A stretch of 64,000 bases of DNA from Edaphochlamys debaryana (lineage: Eukaryota > Chlorophyta > Chlorophyceae > Chlamydomonadales). Position 1 is the first letter of the stretch. Each line of letters opens with the position of its first letter. Shown here one piece after another: positions 23,363-35,900 of the stretch. The translations under genes and the position numbers were made by a program. Location: NCBI GenBank assembly GCA_016858145.1, contig JAEHOE010000047.1, forward strand, positions 558,001-622,000, written 5' to 3'. Below the pieces are notes generated by a model. The model saw only the letters and a program-made list of their open reading frames with translations, did no database searches and was not told where the DNA came from.

Positions 23363-24585
23363 CGTGCGCATTGCCCTGTTTCCCTCCTATTTCCGCTCCG
23401 GTCTGTGGCTTCTGCACATTGACCGCACATGCAAGTTGAAGGGGCATGGTCCGACCGGGGCATCGTCCGACAAACATGGGCAGACGCGATTCGTTGGCGA
23501 GAGTTGCGTCTGAAGCTGTATTGATTCCTCCCTACTCCAGTACTCTCCCCCAGCACCCGTCGGCTGCCCCGGCAACTCGGCACCTCGGCTGCCCCGGCTG
23601 CGCCCCGGCATACGGCACGCACACAGCACCAGCGTACGGCGGCACCCGGCGAAGTATGCACGCACAACAACCGCCTCTACTTACTGCCGTATTCACAAAA
23701 CGATGTAGATTTCGCGGAGGCTGGCGTTGCTATGGCGGCCAGCTCGCCAATTTGCATCCCGACCGCAAAGGTCAACCGCGAGCTACACCGCTTTGACACA
23801 TCCCTTGACGTGGTACACAACACATTAGCTTGTCAATATGAGGGCTGCGCGAGCCTCTGCGTCGGCGCAGCCCAAGCGAAGGCGCAGCTCGGCTTCTGCC
23901 CCAGCGAATGCACCACAACGCCGTGCTGGCTGCCAGCAATACTGCGTCATAAGCTTGTACGCAAGGCGAAGGACGTGCCCGCGGTTTCTGTGGACCTGGC
24001 GACGATCCGGCCGGCGCAGCTCATGGCAGCTCATGGCAGCTCCCAAGCGCAGGACGAAGCTGACTCCACCTGAAGCTCTCGGTCAGCATTGGTGCGCTTG
24101 CTTGTCAGAGTGGGCTGCCAGGTGTCGGTGAATGGCTGCAACGTCCTCCATCAGGTCACCATACGCCCGCCCGCCATGGTCAACCCCGCCCCCGACACAT
24201 CGATCGCTGTATCGAATCGCTGTTGCGGGAGCTGGACGAGCGACGCGTGATGGCAGCCGCATGCTCGGCATACCTAGGCGCTCCGGCGGTGCCTCTCGCA
24301 ACGGCCAAGGGGCAGCTTCACCCTTGCTTCACCGTGAAGCTCGGGCGCTAGGGTGAGCCCTCGATGCGCTTGGCTCATGCATCACGGTAGCGAGAACGAT
24401 GGCAGGAGAGGAGGGGCTCAAGAGGGCCAGGGCGGCCCGCCACCTCGGCAACACAGCTGAGGTGCGTGTTACTGGCAAGGGCAGGCTTCCGAAGGCACCG
24501 GCAATGCAGGGGTTCGTCTGCATTCAGTCCAAGGTGTAGCGCTGCCTCGAAGATTGCCCGTCTGAGATGCGGCCCGTGCCCCTCG
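23363..24585. other. Gene-poor stretch
   Basis: No gene recognised. A short tandem of AGCTCATGGC lies near 24016-24040. ORFs on both strands lack family signatures and consistent splice sites. Confidence 0.4.
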
Positions 24586-25212
24586 TCCCCCCGCTAATCC
24601 TGCCTGGCGAGCTGCTGTCAGGCCTTCGATCTGGTCTGGACCGTGGCGTTCAAGGCGGTGGAGCTGGAAGCCCGCACGGCAGGCGGCGGCGGCGGTGGCA
24701 GCGGCGACGGAAATGGCGGCGGCAGCAGCAGCGGCATGGGTGTTGACGCCACCAGCGGTCTGTCCGAAAGCGCCTGCCGGTATCCTGGCGGCGGCTGGCC
24801 CTGCATGCACCCTGATTACCCCCGCCTCGCCACCCATACAGAGGGCCGCCCGGAACCGCCGGTGCTGTCGACGCCCCTGCCCCGGGCCCAGCCCAAGGCC
24901 ATCTGCGCAACCACACCGCCCCCCTCGCGAGCCAGGGGCATGGAGGACGTGCACACGTTGGTCAGTGAGTCCAGGCCGAGCCAGGAAGTGGCCCGCCTCG
25001 GCTGCCTGTCGGCTGCACTCGAGCGGCGCGTCGACGCGGTGGCGACCGCCTGGCTGGCAAACGCTCCTCCACCGAGCCGGACGGCGTCGGCGGCACCGGC
25101 GGGTGCTCGGAGCCTGGGCCGGCATCGGGCGATTCCGCCACTTCCGCCAGCGTCTCACAGCGTGGCTCCCGCACCGGCCGCCGGCCCGTCGGCACCGTCG
25201 CTGGCCCTCTGA
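24586..25212 (+). pseudogene. Possible 5' fragment of a MYND-family copy
   Basis: Around 24780-24830 the text YPGGGWPCMHPDYPRLATHT parallels YPGGGWPLLHPDYYRLYRHT at the start of the MYND gene near the right edge of the window. Further downstream only vague similarity is seen (MEDVHT against EEDVQG). The open frame 24643-25212 starts Gly/Ser-rich and ends without a domain. It may belong with the MYND copy at 25.8-26.8 kb as a rearranged 5' part. Evidence is one short match. Confidence 0.35.
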
Positions 25213-25420
25213 CTGGGGCCGGCGGTCTTCGAGACGCACGCAGCCAACCTCCGCGCCCTGCTGTGCCTCGCCCCTGCGGCCCCCAAGGACAATGCCCTGG
25301 CTGCACAGCCCGTCACGACCGGCCGCCGCATGGCCCAGGCCTTGCCCGCCTGTCACAGCACGGAGTCTATGGCGGATATCATCGCCAGACGCTCCAACGT
25401 GACGGCCTTCAGGCTGTAAG
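25213..25420 (+). pseudogene. Possible fragment of a protease lectin-like module
   Basis: One plus frame reads PKDNALAAQPVT, which resembles PQDNCLATRPVT in the protease exon at 35467-35632, and the DNA is also visibly alike over about 40 bp. The frame ends in a stop soon after. If real, it is a stray piece of the downstream protease gene or of a paralogue. Weak, short evidence. Confidence 0.3.
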
Positions 25421-25845
25421 GGGCGGTGCGGCGGCTGTCAGAGCAATGGCCGAATTTCCAGCCATGGCTGGCACGGCTGGGGACCGCAGGTGCGCTGGGG
25501 ACTTGGAAGGGTAAACGGTACGAACCTCGGGGATAGTTGTGTTCGGTTGTACAGCAGACTCACCTGGCGTAAGCGCGCTCGACACACTCACGACCCATTC
25601 ACTGTGAGTCCTCCTGGGAAGCCCTGAAGCCCTGAAGCCCTGACGCCTGAACGTTCCCTATCCGCCTCTCCCTTGTGACCAGGGTGTGCGCTGGGCGGCG
25701 ACCTGGCGTAAAAGCTGGCAGCCCAGCAGATTCACATGCCGCTCCTGTGCCGCTGCTCCCCTTCCTGCGCTGACCGCTGCGCATGGCTTAGGGCCTAGAG
25801 CCGCCGGCGAATCGTGGGGAGGCGGAGGCCCTTGGCGTACCGCCA

Positions 25846-26846
25846 GTGCTGCCGCCCGCAGCCAGGGACCTGATTCGGGACCTGGGCGTGTGGGTGACGT
25901 ACGCCAATCTGATGCGGAAGGCGGTGTGGGAGGCCGAGCAGATGGCGGGAGCGGGGCCGGGGGCCGGGGCACCCACTGCCTCAGGCGCCGGCCTGAAGGC
26001 TGCCGGCCGGTTAACCCCACTGGCGGTATGGCCTGGCGTTGTTGCCGGTTGCCGTTTGGGGCCCTAGGCGCAGCCCTGAGCGATAGCCTGGGCCTCCCCG
26101 GCAGCCCCCTGCTCGCCCCCGTCAGCTCCGCCCCCGCTGACGCCCCCGCGGCCCTGGCGGAGGCGGTGGCGCTGGTGGCTCGCTTCGGGCTGCCCTGCGC
26201 CGCCCTGTGCCTCGAGGAAGCGGCCATGGCCCTGGGAGCGACGGCGGAGCAGCCCTCAGCCGCTACAGCCGCCAAGGAGGAGGGCTTGGAGGAGGCTTTT
26301 GAGCTGGCGGAGGCTGCCGTGGCGGCCGTGCAGGAGGCGGCGGCGGTGCTTCCTGCATCGGAGCTGCTCGCGGCTCAGCCCCTGCGGGCGCTCTGGGCCG
26401 TAGCGGCGGTGCTGGAGGCAGCCGCAGCGGTGCCCTTGCACAGCTTGAGGCGGTGGGCGAGGCGGCGGGGCCGGAGGGCGAGGGTAGATAGGTCCTCCTC
26501 CGTCGCCGGGGTCATGGCGGCGGCGGCACACGCCGTGGGTGCCGGGCTGTCGGGCCCCGAGCGATGGGAGGAGCTGCAGCGGGATCGGAGGGAGCTGGCG
26601 GCGGCTCTGTCGGCGTCCGTGCTGCACCCGCCCGGTCGGCGCTTGTACCATCCCAGCGTGCTGCGGCTGTGCGGGCACGCGGGGTGCTCAAACTGGGATG
26701 GCGAGCACGAGGGGCGGCTGAAGCTGCGTCGGTGCGGTGGCTGTGGTGTGGAGCGGTACTGCGGCCCGGAGTGCCAGCGGGCGGCGTGGCGCGAGGGCCA
26801 CTCGGCCGTGTGCGCAGGGCGGGCGGCCGCACGGCAGACCGCTTAA
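25846..26846 (+). pseudogene. Truncated MYND-finger gene copy with intact finger
   Basis: The 3' part (26060-26846) is very close at DNA level to the intact gene at 61101-62140 and keeps a complete MYND finger: LCGHAGCSNWDGEHEG, then RRCGGCGVERYCGPECQ, W, H and final C, ending at 26846. The 5' part (25846-25960, DLGVWVTYANLMRKAVW) matches DLGLWVTCAKLMRRAVW of the intact gene but is in another frame, and the roughly 200 codons between the two matched parts are missing. The finger frame is open from 25686, so a 386-residue product is formally possible. I call it a truncated duplicate, possibly still expressed. It ends only 110 bp before the first recognised protease exon. Confidence 0.65.
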
Positions 26847-26956
26847 GGTAGTGCATACTTGTGGCTAAGTAGCAACGCAGCAATTGTTCGCGCCCCCCGC
26901 TCCACCCCCAGCCTCCCCCAACCCCTTCCCTCTGCCCGTGCGTGGCGCGCCCACAG

Positions 26957-29900
26957 GCACCGAGTCCGCCCTGGCCGAGGCGCTGGTCGCCTCCGGCGGC
27001 TCCTTGGTGGCCTTTGTGCCCGAGGCCAGTCTGCTGGTGCGGGCCGCCCCCGCGGCGCTGGCCGCAGTGGGGCAGCGCTTCGGAGCCAACGCGGTGCGTG
27101 CGGGCCTGACGGCGTTCGGGCAGGGGGGGCCAGGGGGCGCGGGGGTCCTCATCTGCACTGCATGAGCCATCTGCAGTGGTATGCTTCGGAACAACCGCAC
27201 CTGCTGTACTCACTCATCTGCCCCAGGCCGAGTACACCGCTGAACACAAGACGGCTCCCGAGATGGCACCGCCGCTGGAGGCGGCCCGGCCCGCCCGGCA
27301 CCTGAGGCACCTGCGCCGCCGCGACCTGCTGACGTCAGCAGACGACACTGTTTATGAGGAGGCCCAGGTCCAGGCCCAGGTCCAGGCCCAGGTCCAGGCC
27401 CAGGCCCAGGCCCAGGCCCAGACCCAGATCGAGGGCACTGCCCCCCAGGCCCAGCTCGCCTCTCGCCGTGCGGTGCTCGACGCAGAGTTCACCGCGCTAG
27501 AGGTCGAGGCGGAGGCGGCCGCCCAGAGCCTGCAGCAGACCATGCGGACCGTGCTGTCTTCCGCACCGGCGGTGCCTGCAGCCGTGGCGGGAGGCAGCAG
27601 CGGCAGCCAGCGCCGTCGCTCCCTCCTGGCCTCCGGCAGCACCGTGGAGAGCGCCCGGCTGTTTGGTCTGGTGGTGCACCTGGCCTCCCCTGCGCCCACA
27701 GCACTGCTGAAGGAGTGGCAGGGCCAGATGGGAGCCGCGCTTGACCGTGCGGATGCAGACCCTTGCTTCCCCCGGACCGGTAGCGGCCAGGCGGAGGGCG
27801 ACCAGGAGGTGGTGGGAGGAGGAGATGGCTCGGGCTCGGCGGCGCACCTGACGGTCTTCCTGTGCCTGGAGGTGCGTGGGTCGGGGCCGGGCGGTTGGGG
27901 GCCGTAGGGGCGCCGCTAGTGGGCACGGCAGGACTACGGAGGCCGGAGCTGGGGTGTCAACCTGCAGATGGGGCCTGACGTAAGGTTGTCACGCTGCCGG
28001 AATCTAAGGTATGTGTATGCCGGTAGGCAGAGGGGCGATACGCACGACGCCCCAAGCACGGCTTGCTTCACCGTGCGTGCGCTGCAGGACCTGGAGGACG
28101 GCGCTGCCTGGCTGTCGCAGCTGCGCGAGGCCGCCTGGGTGGAGCCCCTGCTGCGGGCCGGCAGGCGGAACGCGGTGGCGGCGTGGATCGTGCAGACGGG
28201 TGCGTGGGTGTATTTGGGGGGCGTGGGTGAGGGTGAGGATGTCGTACTTCCGCTGGGGTAGCGGAAGTAGCCGGTTTACTCCTGGTGGCCTCGGGGCCCG
28301 AGTCGTGCTGCAGCTGGCGTTCAGGGGTTGCAGGGGTGACGGCACCTTTCGCACCAGGCGAGTCGAGCTTTTGCGTGCGCTTTACGCCTCTGCACCACCC
28401 AACGCGGCCTCCCCCGACCCCAGGAGACGTGACCCCTGCCCAGGCGCAGAACCCGGCGGGCCTCAAGCCCTACTGGGCGGCCGGCATCCGGGGCAGCCGT
28501 GAAGTGGTTGGGGTGGGTAGGGCGGGAGGAGGACGGGCTACGGTGCGGATGAGGGGGAGGCCATCGGGGCCATCGGGGCATGCGGGAGGTGGTCGGGGCG
28601 AGCAGCATGTCAGGGTACAGCAGCCTCGGAAGATGAGCAACAGCATGCGCGATCAGCCGCTCGGGGCCCCTCCCACTGCGTGTCACCACCCACGCAGGTC
28701 ACGGACAGCGGTGTGGACGTGGGCCACTGCATGCTCCAGGACTACTACTACAGGTGCGTGTTGGGTATGGAGTGGCTGATTACCCGGATACAGGTGCCCG
28801 TGCCCTTGCCTCACCTCGCATCCCGCGCACGGCGACAACTGCCCGCTGCGTACTAGCCGGCAGTGGAGTGCGGCGTGGCTAGTGGCCGCTGGGAGGGTGG
28901 CAATTTTTGCTTCTGTACGCAATGTCCGTTTCTCTAACCTCTTTCCCTCGCCCGCTGTGGGCCTCCTGCCGCTGCGTGCAGCCCCGCTGCCCTGAGGAAC
29001 GCCGCCACGGCCAGCGGCGGTGTGGCCTACAGCCTCACCAACCCCCCGCGAGTCAGCGCCTGGGACCACCGCAAGGCAAGGATGGCTCGGGGCGGGCGAG
29101 CAGCAGGGCCATTACAGGCAGTGGGCTTTGCGTGGACGTTATCGGGCGTGTGCTTGACACCACCAAGACCGGTACAATGGGCTGAAGATGTACGGGACGC
29201 AGGTCGTGCGGTACGTCACTCGGGGCTCTGCCGATGACTACTTTGGGGACGATGCCGAGGCCCACGGAACGCACGGTAAGCACTCGGCGTGATTCAAGGG
29301 ACCCGAACAGCACTGTTCCTCCCACGCCCTCGCCCCGGCCCCTGCTAATCCTCCCTGCCTTTCCCCACCTACTGCCCACCTGCTGCTGCTCCCGGTGGCG
29401 GCTGCTGTGCAGTGGTGGCTTCCGTCCTGGGCGCCAAGGGGGTGGACGGACGCGTGAGCAGCGAGGTCGGCTACAACGTGGGCGCAGCGCCCATGGCGCG
29501 CGTGTCATTGTGAGACGGGTTATCCACGTCGGGAGGCAGGACTGCGGTCGCTGCGGCGCTGGCGGGCAATACATTGGGCCGTGACCATGGGCGCTGCCGG
29601 GTCGTTGGGCCCGCCAGGCCCGCCACCGCCTGTTCTGAACTGCTCCGCTTCCACTTCCCGGTCCGCCCTGCCCTGCTCTGGCCCGCAGCTACGACGCGTC
29701 TGGCCGCATGAACTCCACCTTTGACCCCACGGACCGCCCGGGGGACCACGTGCTCAAGGTGGGTGCGGCCTTGGCTGCCGGTCATCAGCTGCCTGCCAGG
29801 GGCGGGGACGGGGCACGTGATCTTCGTGGGCGCCAGTGCCGGTTACCGCCCTGACTCCACACCCGTGCGCCCGTCGCCCCCTCCCCGCTGTCCTGGTCAT

Positions 29901-32900
29901 TGCAGTGGCACACCGACCCGGCCGTTGGGGCTCGGATCAGCTGCGGTGCGGCGGGAGGGCTTGTGGCTGGTGATGTTCCCTCGTCAGCGGGTGCTACTGC
30001 CCCGTTAGCGTGCAGTGATCCCAAGGACACTGATCTGTACGTCGCGGGATGCCTGAGTGCTCCCGTTGCCCTGGCCCTGGGTACGTTCCGTCTCCCCCTT
30101 GCCCCTGACATCTCGCTCCACCCGTGCGCAACAGAGTCCTGGGGCAACCATGGCAGGGCTGCTGTCGCTTACACCAACGCCGCCCAGAGCTTTGACAAGT
30201 TCGCTTGGGAGAACCCAGGTGCGTCAGCACGGCGAGCTCTTATCTGCTTACCTGGAACAGGGCCGGGCTCGAACGCGCTCATGCCCTGCATCAGGCCTGT
30301 CTCCTGTCCCACCCCCCACCCACCCACAGACTTCCTCTCCGTGGTCGCCGCCGGCAACGAAGGTGATGAGTGGGATGGACTGATGGGGTTGGGGTTTGGC
30401 CAAGCCGACGCGTGCATTCCCCCAGCGCAGGCCCCAGCTATTTCTCCCTCCCTCTCCCTCGTCCTCGCCCTCATTCCTTGCCGGGCGCCCAACCACCGGT
30501 GCCCTGCCCCGTATCCGCGGCATCTGCCCCCCAACTCCACAGGTTATAACCCGCTGTACGACTCCACCATCACCTCGCCCGCCACCGCCAAGAACGTGCT
30601 GTCCGTGGGCGCCACCCACAACCAGGCGGCGGGGCAGGACGCATTCGGCTTTGGCGACGCGCTGGTGCTGCGCGTCCGTAACTCCAACACCAGCCAGTTC
30701 GAGCAGCAGCCGGTGAGGCGAGGCGAGGCCGACATGGGCCTCCAAGCAGGACGCTGACAGGGGACAGCAAAAGCGCATGAGCTTGGCTGCGACGCCATGG
30801 GGTCGTACGGTCCTGAAAGGTCGAGGATTGCCCCTCCGCCCGCTCTTGCTTGCCCCCACGCAGTTCTGGCCGCTCAAGGCCGGTGGCCCCGCCTGGACCG
30901 ACTTCCGTGACCTGGTCAAGGCTAAGGTACGTACGGCACACGGCCACACACTGTACGGCGTGCGTGCAGTGTACGCATCTTGTACGAATGACCTGCCACG
31001 TCTCCCGCCTACCGCGACGCATCACCCTCCCTCTCACCCCTGGCTCGCAGAATGGCAGCTTGGCGATCCGCGTTCCCTCCTCCGCCGACGGCAGCGGCTG
31101 CTCCACCTCCACGCTGCCCGCCGGCTCCATGACCGGCGCCCTGGCCCTTCTGAGCGTGCGGCAGGGGACCGGCAGCGCCTGCACGCCCGTGCAGGCGGCG
31201 CAGAACGCCCAGGTGGGGTGGGGTGGGGTGGGGTGGTGACCGCCCGCCGCGACCGGGGAGGGGAGGCGTGCACTTGTCGACGTATGGGGAGCGGTGCGGG
31301 CCTCAGACGTGCACTGATCGCCAGAGGGAAGGCTCTGCTGGCGCGTCCTTCGGGCCTGGCTAAGGCTTACGAGATACACACACACACCCTCTACCTGTCA
31401 CGCATACAACAGGCGGCTGGAGCCATCGGCGTCATCTTCTACCCCAGTGACAGCGACGAGTTCGCCAGCGGCCTGCGCGCGGACCTGCTGCCCACCACCT
31501 CCACGCCGCTCTTCCCGCGAGGCCTGATCTCTCGGGTGAGCCTCGTAGAGCCTCCAACTACAGCACGAGCTTCACATAATTGCTCGCCCACTACTGTCCC
31601 TGCCCTCTCTACTGCCCGGCCTCTACGTATCGCGTCAAGCTGTTGCCTCCAATCCTTCCGTTCTGCACCCCACAGACGCTGGGCTCCTGGGTCCGCACCC
31701 TGCTGGCCAGCCCCGCGCTCTACCCCGGCCTGCGCCTCACGCGCTTGAGCGGCTCCACGGCGGTGAGCGCCAGCCTGGGGCCCTCCGCCGTGGCCTGGTT
31801 CTCGGCGTACGGCCCCACCCCGGACCGGCGCTGGAAACCGGACGTCGTGGCGCCAGGCAAGCATGCAGCAGCACCAAAGACACGGCGTAACATAAAGCAT
31901 TGGGAAAGGCGGGGCCTGCAAACTCTGTGTCTTTGAATGCGTTGGGCAGCCCGGCAGCCCCTCCCTCGTCCTACAATTGCACCACCACCCCTGCAGGCCT
32001 GGGTGTTATGTCCGCCAAGGGCTACAACGGGGTCCAGGAGTCCCCCAGCACCAGTGAGCCAGGGGTGTGGGATGTCGTTGGTCCGGGGAAACCCGGGGCA
32101 CGGCATGTGTGTTTGCTCGGCGGGGCCTGCGTGCCAGACACCCTCTGACCGCTGCTCACTCCCTCGGCCCATGCTTGGTCGCAGGCAGCACTTGCTCCGA
32201 CGAGAAGCAGAGCATGGTGCGTGTGGTGGACGCGATGCAGCACTAATTGACTCTTTTTCCTGTCTTCCTGGCGAACAAGCCTTTGGGGGCGGGGTTCCTG
32301 CCATCCACCGCGCACGTCATGAAGCACCTGTCGTTATCCCGTCTGAACCCTGCAGGACGGGACTTCCCAAGCCGCGGCTGCGGTGCGTGGCGCTTGCGTG
32401 CGAGCCTTAGGTATCCCTGCTTGCGCCTCAGCGTTCGGTTGCTGAAGCTCAAGCATGCCGTACACGTGTCGTACCAATCGTGCACGAACTCCACCGTGCA
32501 CCGTGCACCGTCCTTACCTTAACCCCTACCTCCCGTCGGCTCCAGGTTGCGGGGCACCTGGCGCTCGTGCGGCAGTACTTCAGGTGCGGTCCGCCTCAGG
32601 GGATAAGGGGTAGCCATTAAGAATGGCATGCCTGACCGCCGACTGCGCGCTTGCTGCGTGGCGCTGCACAGCCTCTGACACGCCCCCCATCTGCGCCTAC
32701 CCCCCAGGGATGGCTACTACCCCACCGGCGTGCAGGGCCCTGAGTCGGCCAACTTCACTCCCTCGGGCGCCCTTGTCAAGGCACGTGCTCTTATGCTATA
32801 TGCCGTGCGCAAGCAGTCTAGCAGTGCATGCCCAGCCCTGATAGGTTCGCAACATGTTCACGCGCGGGCTGCGGGCCTGCGTCTGTCCCTTCTGCCCCCC

Positions 32901-35900
32901 AACCCCGCCATATAACGTCCACGCCCTGCCCTCCTGCCGACCGCAGGCTGTGGCCCTGGCGGGTGCCGCCTCCCTGGCCGGGGCCACGGCCCTCAACCTG
33001 GGCAGCGCCATGGGGCCCGAGCCGGGCCGAGCACAGGTGAGCTGCGCGCAGCACACCGTCCGCCGCGGGGGTTGGAACCATAAACCGCAGCTGCCCGGTT
33101 CACGCCTCCCCCCTCTCGTGACAGGGCTGGGGCCGTTTGGACCTGTCCGGCTCCCTGCCCCTGCCGGGCCTCACCGAGCCGGGGGTGCGCCTGGCGGTGG
33201 CGGACGGCGGCACCATCGGGCAGGGGCAGGTGGTGGTGCTCGGGGGCATCCGGGCCACCGGCAAGGGGTGAGCGCCTGCAGCGCCCGTGTGCGGGGAGGG
33301 CAGGGCCGGCGAAGAGCGAGGCAGACACCGTTCCGCGCCGAGCGTAGACCCCCACAGCCTGAACCGACTTGCCATACATGTATGTGCAGCCTACCGGTAT
33401 AACTCTGAGCTCTGCGGCACCCGTGCCCCTCCCTCCCCCTGCTTGCACACCCACCCCACCCCACACGCACCCCACCGCACCACACGCGCACCCCGCACCC
33501 GCACCACCACCGTCCCTGCCTCTCCACCGCACCCCACCGACCGCACCCCACCGCACCCCACGCGCACCCTTCCGCACCCACCCGCCCCCAGGCCCATCGT
33601 GGCGGTCCTGGCCTGGCACGACTTCCCCGCCGCCCCCCTGGCGCCCAAGGCCCTGGTCAACGACCTGGACCTCACCTACCGCCTGGGCAGCAACGCCACA
33701 GACCTGTTCACGCACGGCGACCCGTCCGACCCCACCAAGGTGCGTCGCATGTGTACGTCAGCGCGCGTGTTGTACGGCGTTTGCACGTGTACGACAGGCC
33801 GACGTGCCATAAATGCAGCAGTAGAGCAAGGCCTGGCCTGATTTACTAGCGTGTGCTATTTATTGCCCCGGCCCCACCTGCCCCATGCATGCCCCAAGAT
33901 CGACTTCACAAACAATGTGGAGCGAGTGGAGATCCTGCAGCAGCCCGCCAACCGGCCCATCACGTTTCGAGTCAAGGGCACGCGGGTGAGGGCGGCTGAT
34001 AAGGGTGCCACTACTGGGTGCTAGGTTCATCCGGGCGTTGCCCCACGCTGCTGCTGATGGATGGGCAGTGTCCAACACTCTGCCCCCCGTGGCCCCCGTT
34101 GCCGTACGCAGATTGTGCACAGCACGCTCAGCGGGGCAAACAACCGGCTGCCGCAAAGGTAAGTGAGGTGCTGGGGGCGGGCTGGACTCAAGTCAGTCGC
34201 CCGTTCAACAAAGCTGACTGATGCTCGCTGCCGTGCATGCACGTGCCCCGATATGCCGTACCCAGGTGGTCGCTCGCCGTGGTGGGCCACTTCACGGGGA
34301 CCCTGGAGACCGCCCTCAACCCCGCCTTCCGCCAGCCAGTGCGCCTGCCGGTGCGTTTGAAGCTCCAAATAAAGCCGTAGCGGGTGCAGGGCCGGGCGGG
34401 CCTGGCCAGTCGCGTGTTACCAACCAGCGCCAGCTTTTGGCTGGCCAGGCATGACCCCCTCCTGTCCTCCAATCTTCACGCACCGCATGCGCCTCCCATC
34501 CCCGCCTCCAAAATTCCACCATCTGCCTCGTCCTTGCCTCGGTTGTCCCGGTCCTCCCCCCAGCTAGCTCCCTCTCCCCCGAACCCCCCCACACACCCGA
34601 ACTCGCACCTACCCGCAGGCCTTCGACAAGGACGCCCGCCGGGAGCTGTCCTTCGCTGTGGGCGTCAACGACAGCCGCTGCCTCTCCAGCGCGGGCGGGG
34701 CGCTGGCCACAACCACCGCCTGCGGCCCCGCCACCAACACATGGAAGCTGGTGGAGGAGGGTGAGCGCTGGGCATCCATCATCAGACAAGCGCTGGGCGC
34801 CCCCATGGGGGCGAAAAAGGGCTGAGCCCCTCACCCAGATGCTACGCGACCCATTCCCCGCGGTAACCGTGGGCGCACTATACTCCAACCGAGCTTTAAC
34901 GCGTAATTAGCAGGTTGTCGGGGGACAAGCGATAGGGATAACGAAAGTAAAGCTTGTGGCATCGCGGGCCAGGCGTGAATCGCATCATCAGAAAAGTAGC
35001 CTTGGGCGATGCAAGACGCAGCCCACTTGCCGTCGGCCCCGGTGTCACCGCACCGCAGCAACGCCCAATAGTAGGTCAACACGCCACCTGGCCCCGCCCG
35101 CCGCCCCTACATGTAAGCATGCCGTCACGCGTCCCTCCCTTCCATCCCCTCCCCCTCCCGCCCGCAGGCGTCCACCGCGTGCGCCTGCAGGCCAACACCA
35201 GCGACGGCCTCTGCCTGGCCGCCACCCCCACCTCCCTGCTGCAGCAGGCGGCCTGCAACGCCACAGCGCTGGAGCAGACTTTCGTGCTGGAGCCCGCGCA
35301 AGGTCGGCACGGGAGGCAGCAATGCCGGGATCAGCCAATTGCTTGTATGTGCCACCTGTCAGGACGTCCGGACCTTGCGTGGCTGTGGTGCCCGGCAGCT
35401 CCCAAAGGCCTGTTTATGGCAACCGGCCGTACTGACGCGCCTCGTTTCCTCCCCCTCCCCCCCCAGGCTTCCCCGGCTCCTACCTCCTGCGCACCCCCCA
35501 GGACAACTGCCTGGCCACACGGCCCGTCACCGCCTCCCCCACCGCGCCCCTGGGTCTCGCCCTGGTGCTGCAGCGCTGCGCGCTCAGCGCCCGCACCATG
35601 ATGTGGACCCCCAAGGACCAGGGCGCCCCGGGGTGAGCCACTAGCTACGTGCCGCAAAACTCGCATCCCACACTTTGGCTTACCCTATCAGACTAGGTTC
35701 TCCCGCCGTAACGCCGCCATACTCTGTGGCGATAAGCTAGACCCAGGCGTCGTCTATTTCTGCCCTCCTGCGTGCCTCACCCTGCCCCCACCGCCTTCCC
35801 CGTGTGCACCCCACCCCAGGAGCTGGTTCACGCTCAGCCCGCAGACCAACGCCACCATCTGCATGGGCGTGGCTGGGGGCAGCACGGCACTGCAGGCGGC

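Noticed and set aside
24469..25356. 295-residue minus-strand ORF
   Set aside because: Arg/Ala-rich with no domain, no splice-consistent extension, and opposite to the MYND-like and protease-like fragments.
31212..31237. GGTGG tandem run, possible G-quadruplex
   Set aside because: Short and directly after a splice donor; similar G-runs follow most donors in this window.
33455..33592. C-rich CACCCCACCGCA tract
   Set aside because: A pyrimidine- and C-rich run just before a protease acceptor; ordinary intron low complexity rather than a separate element.
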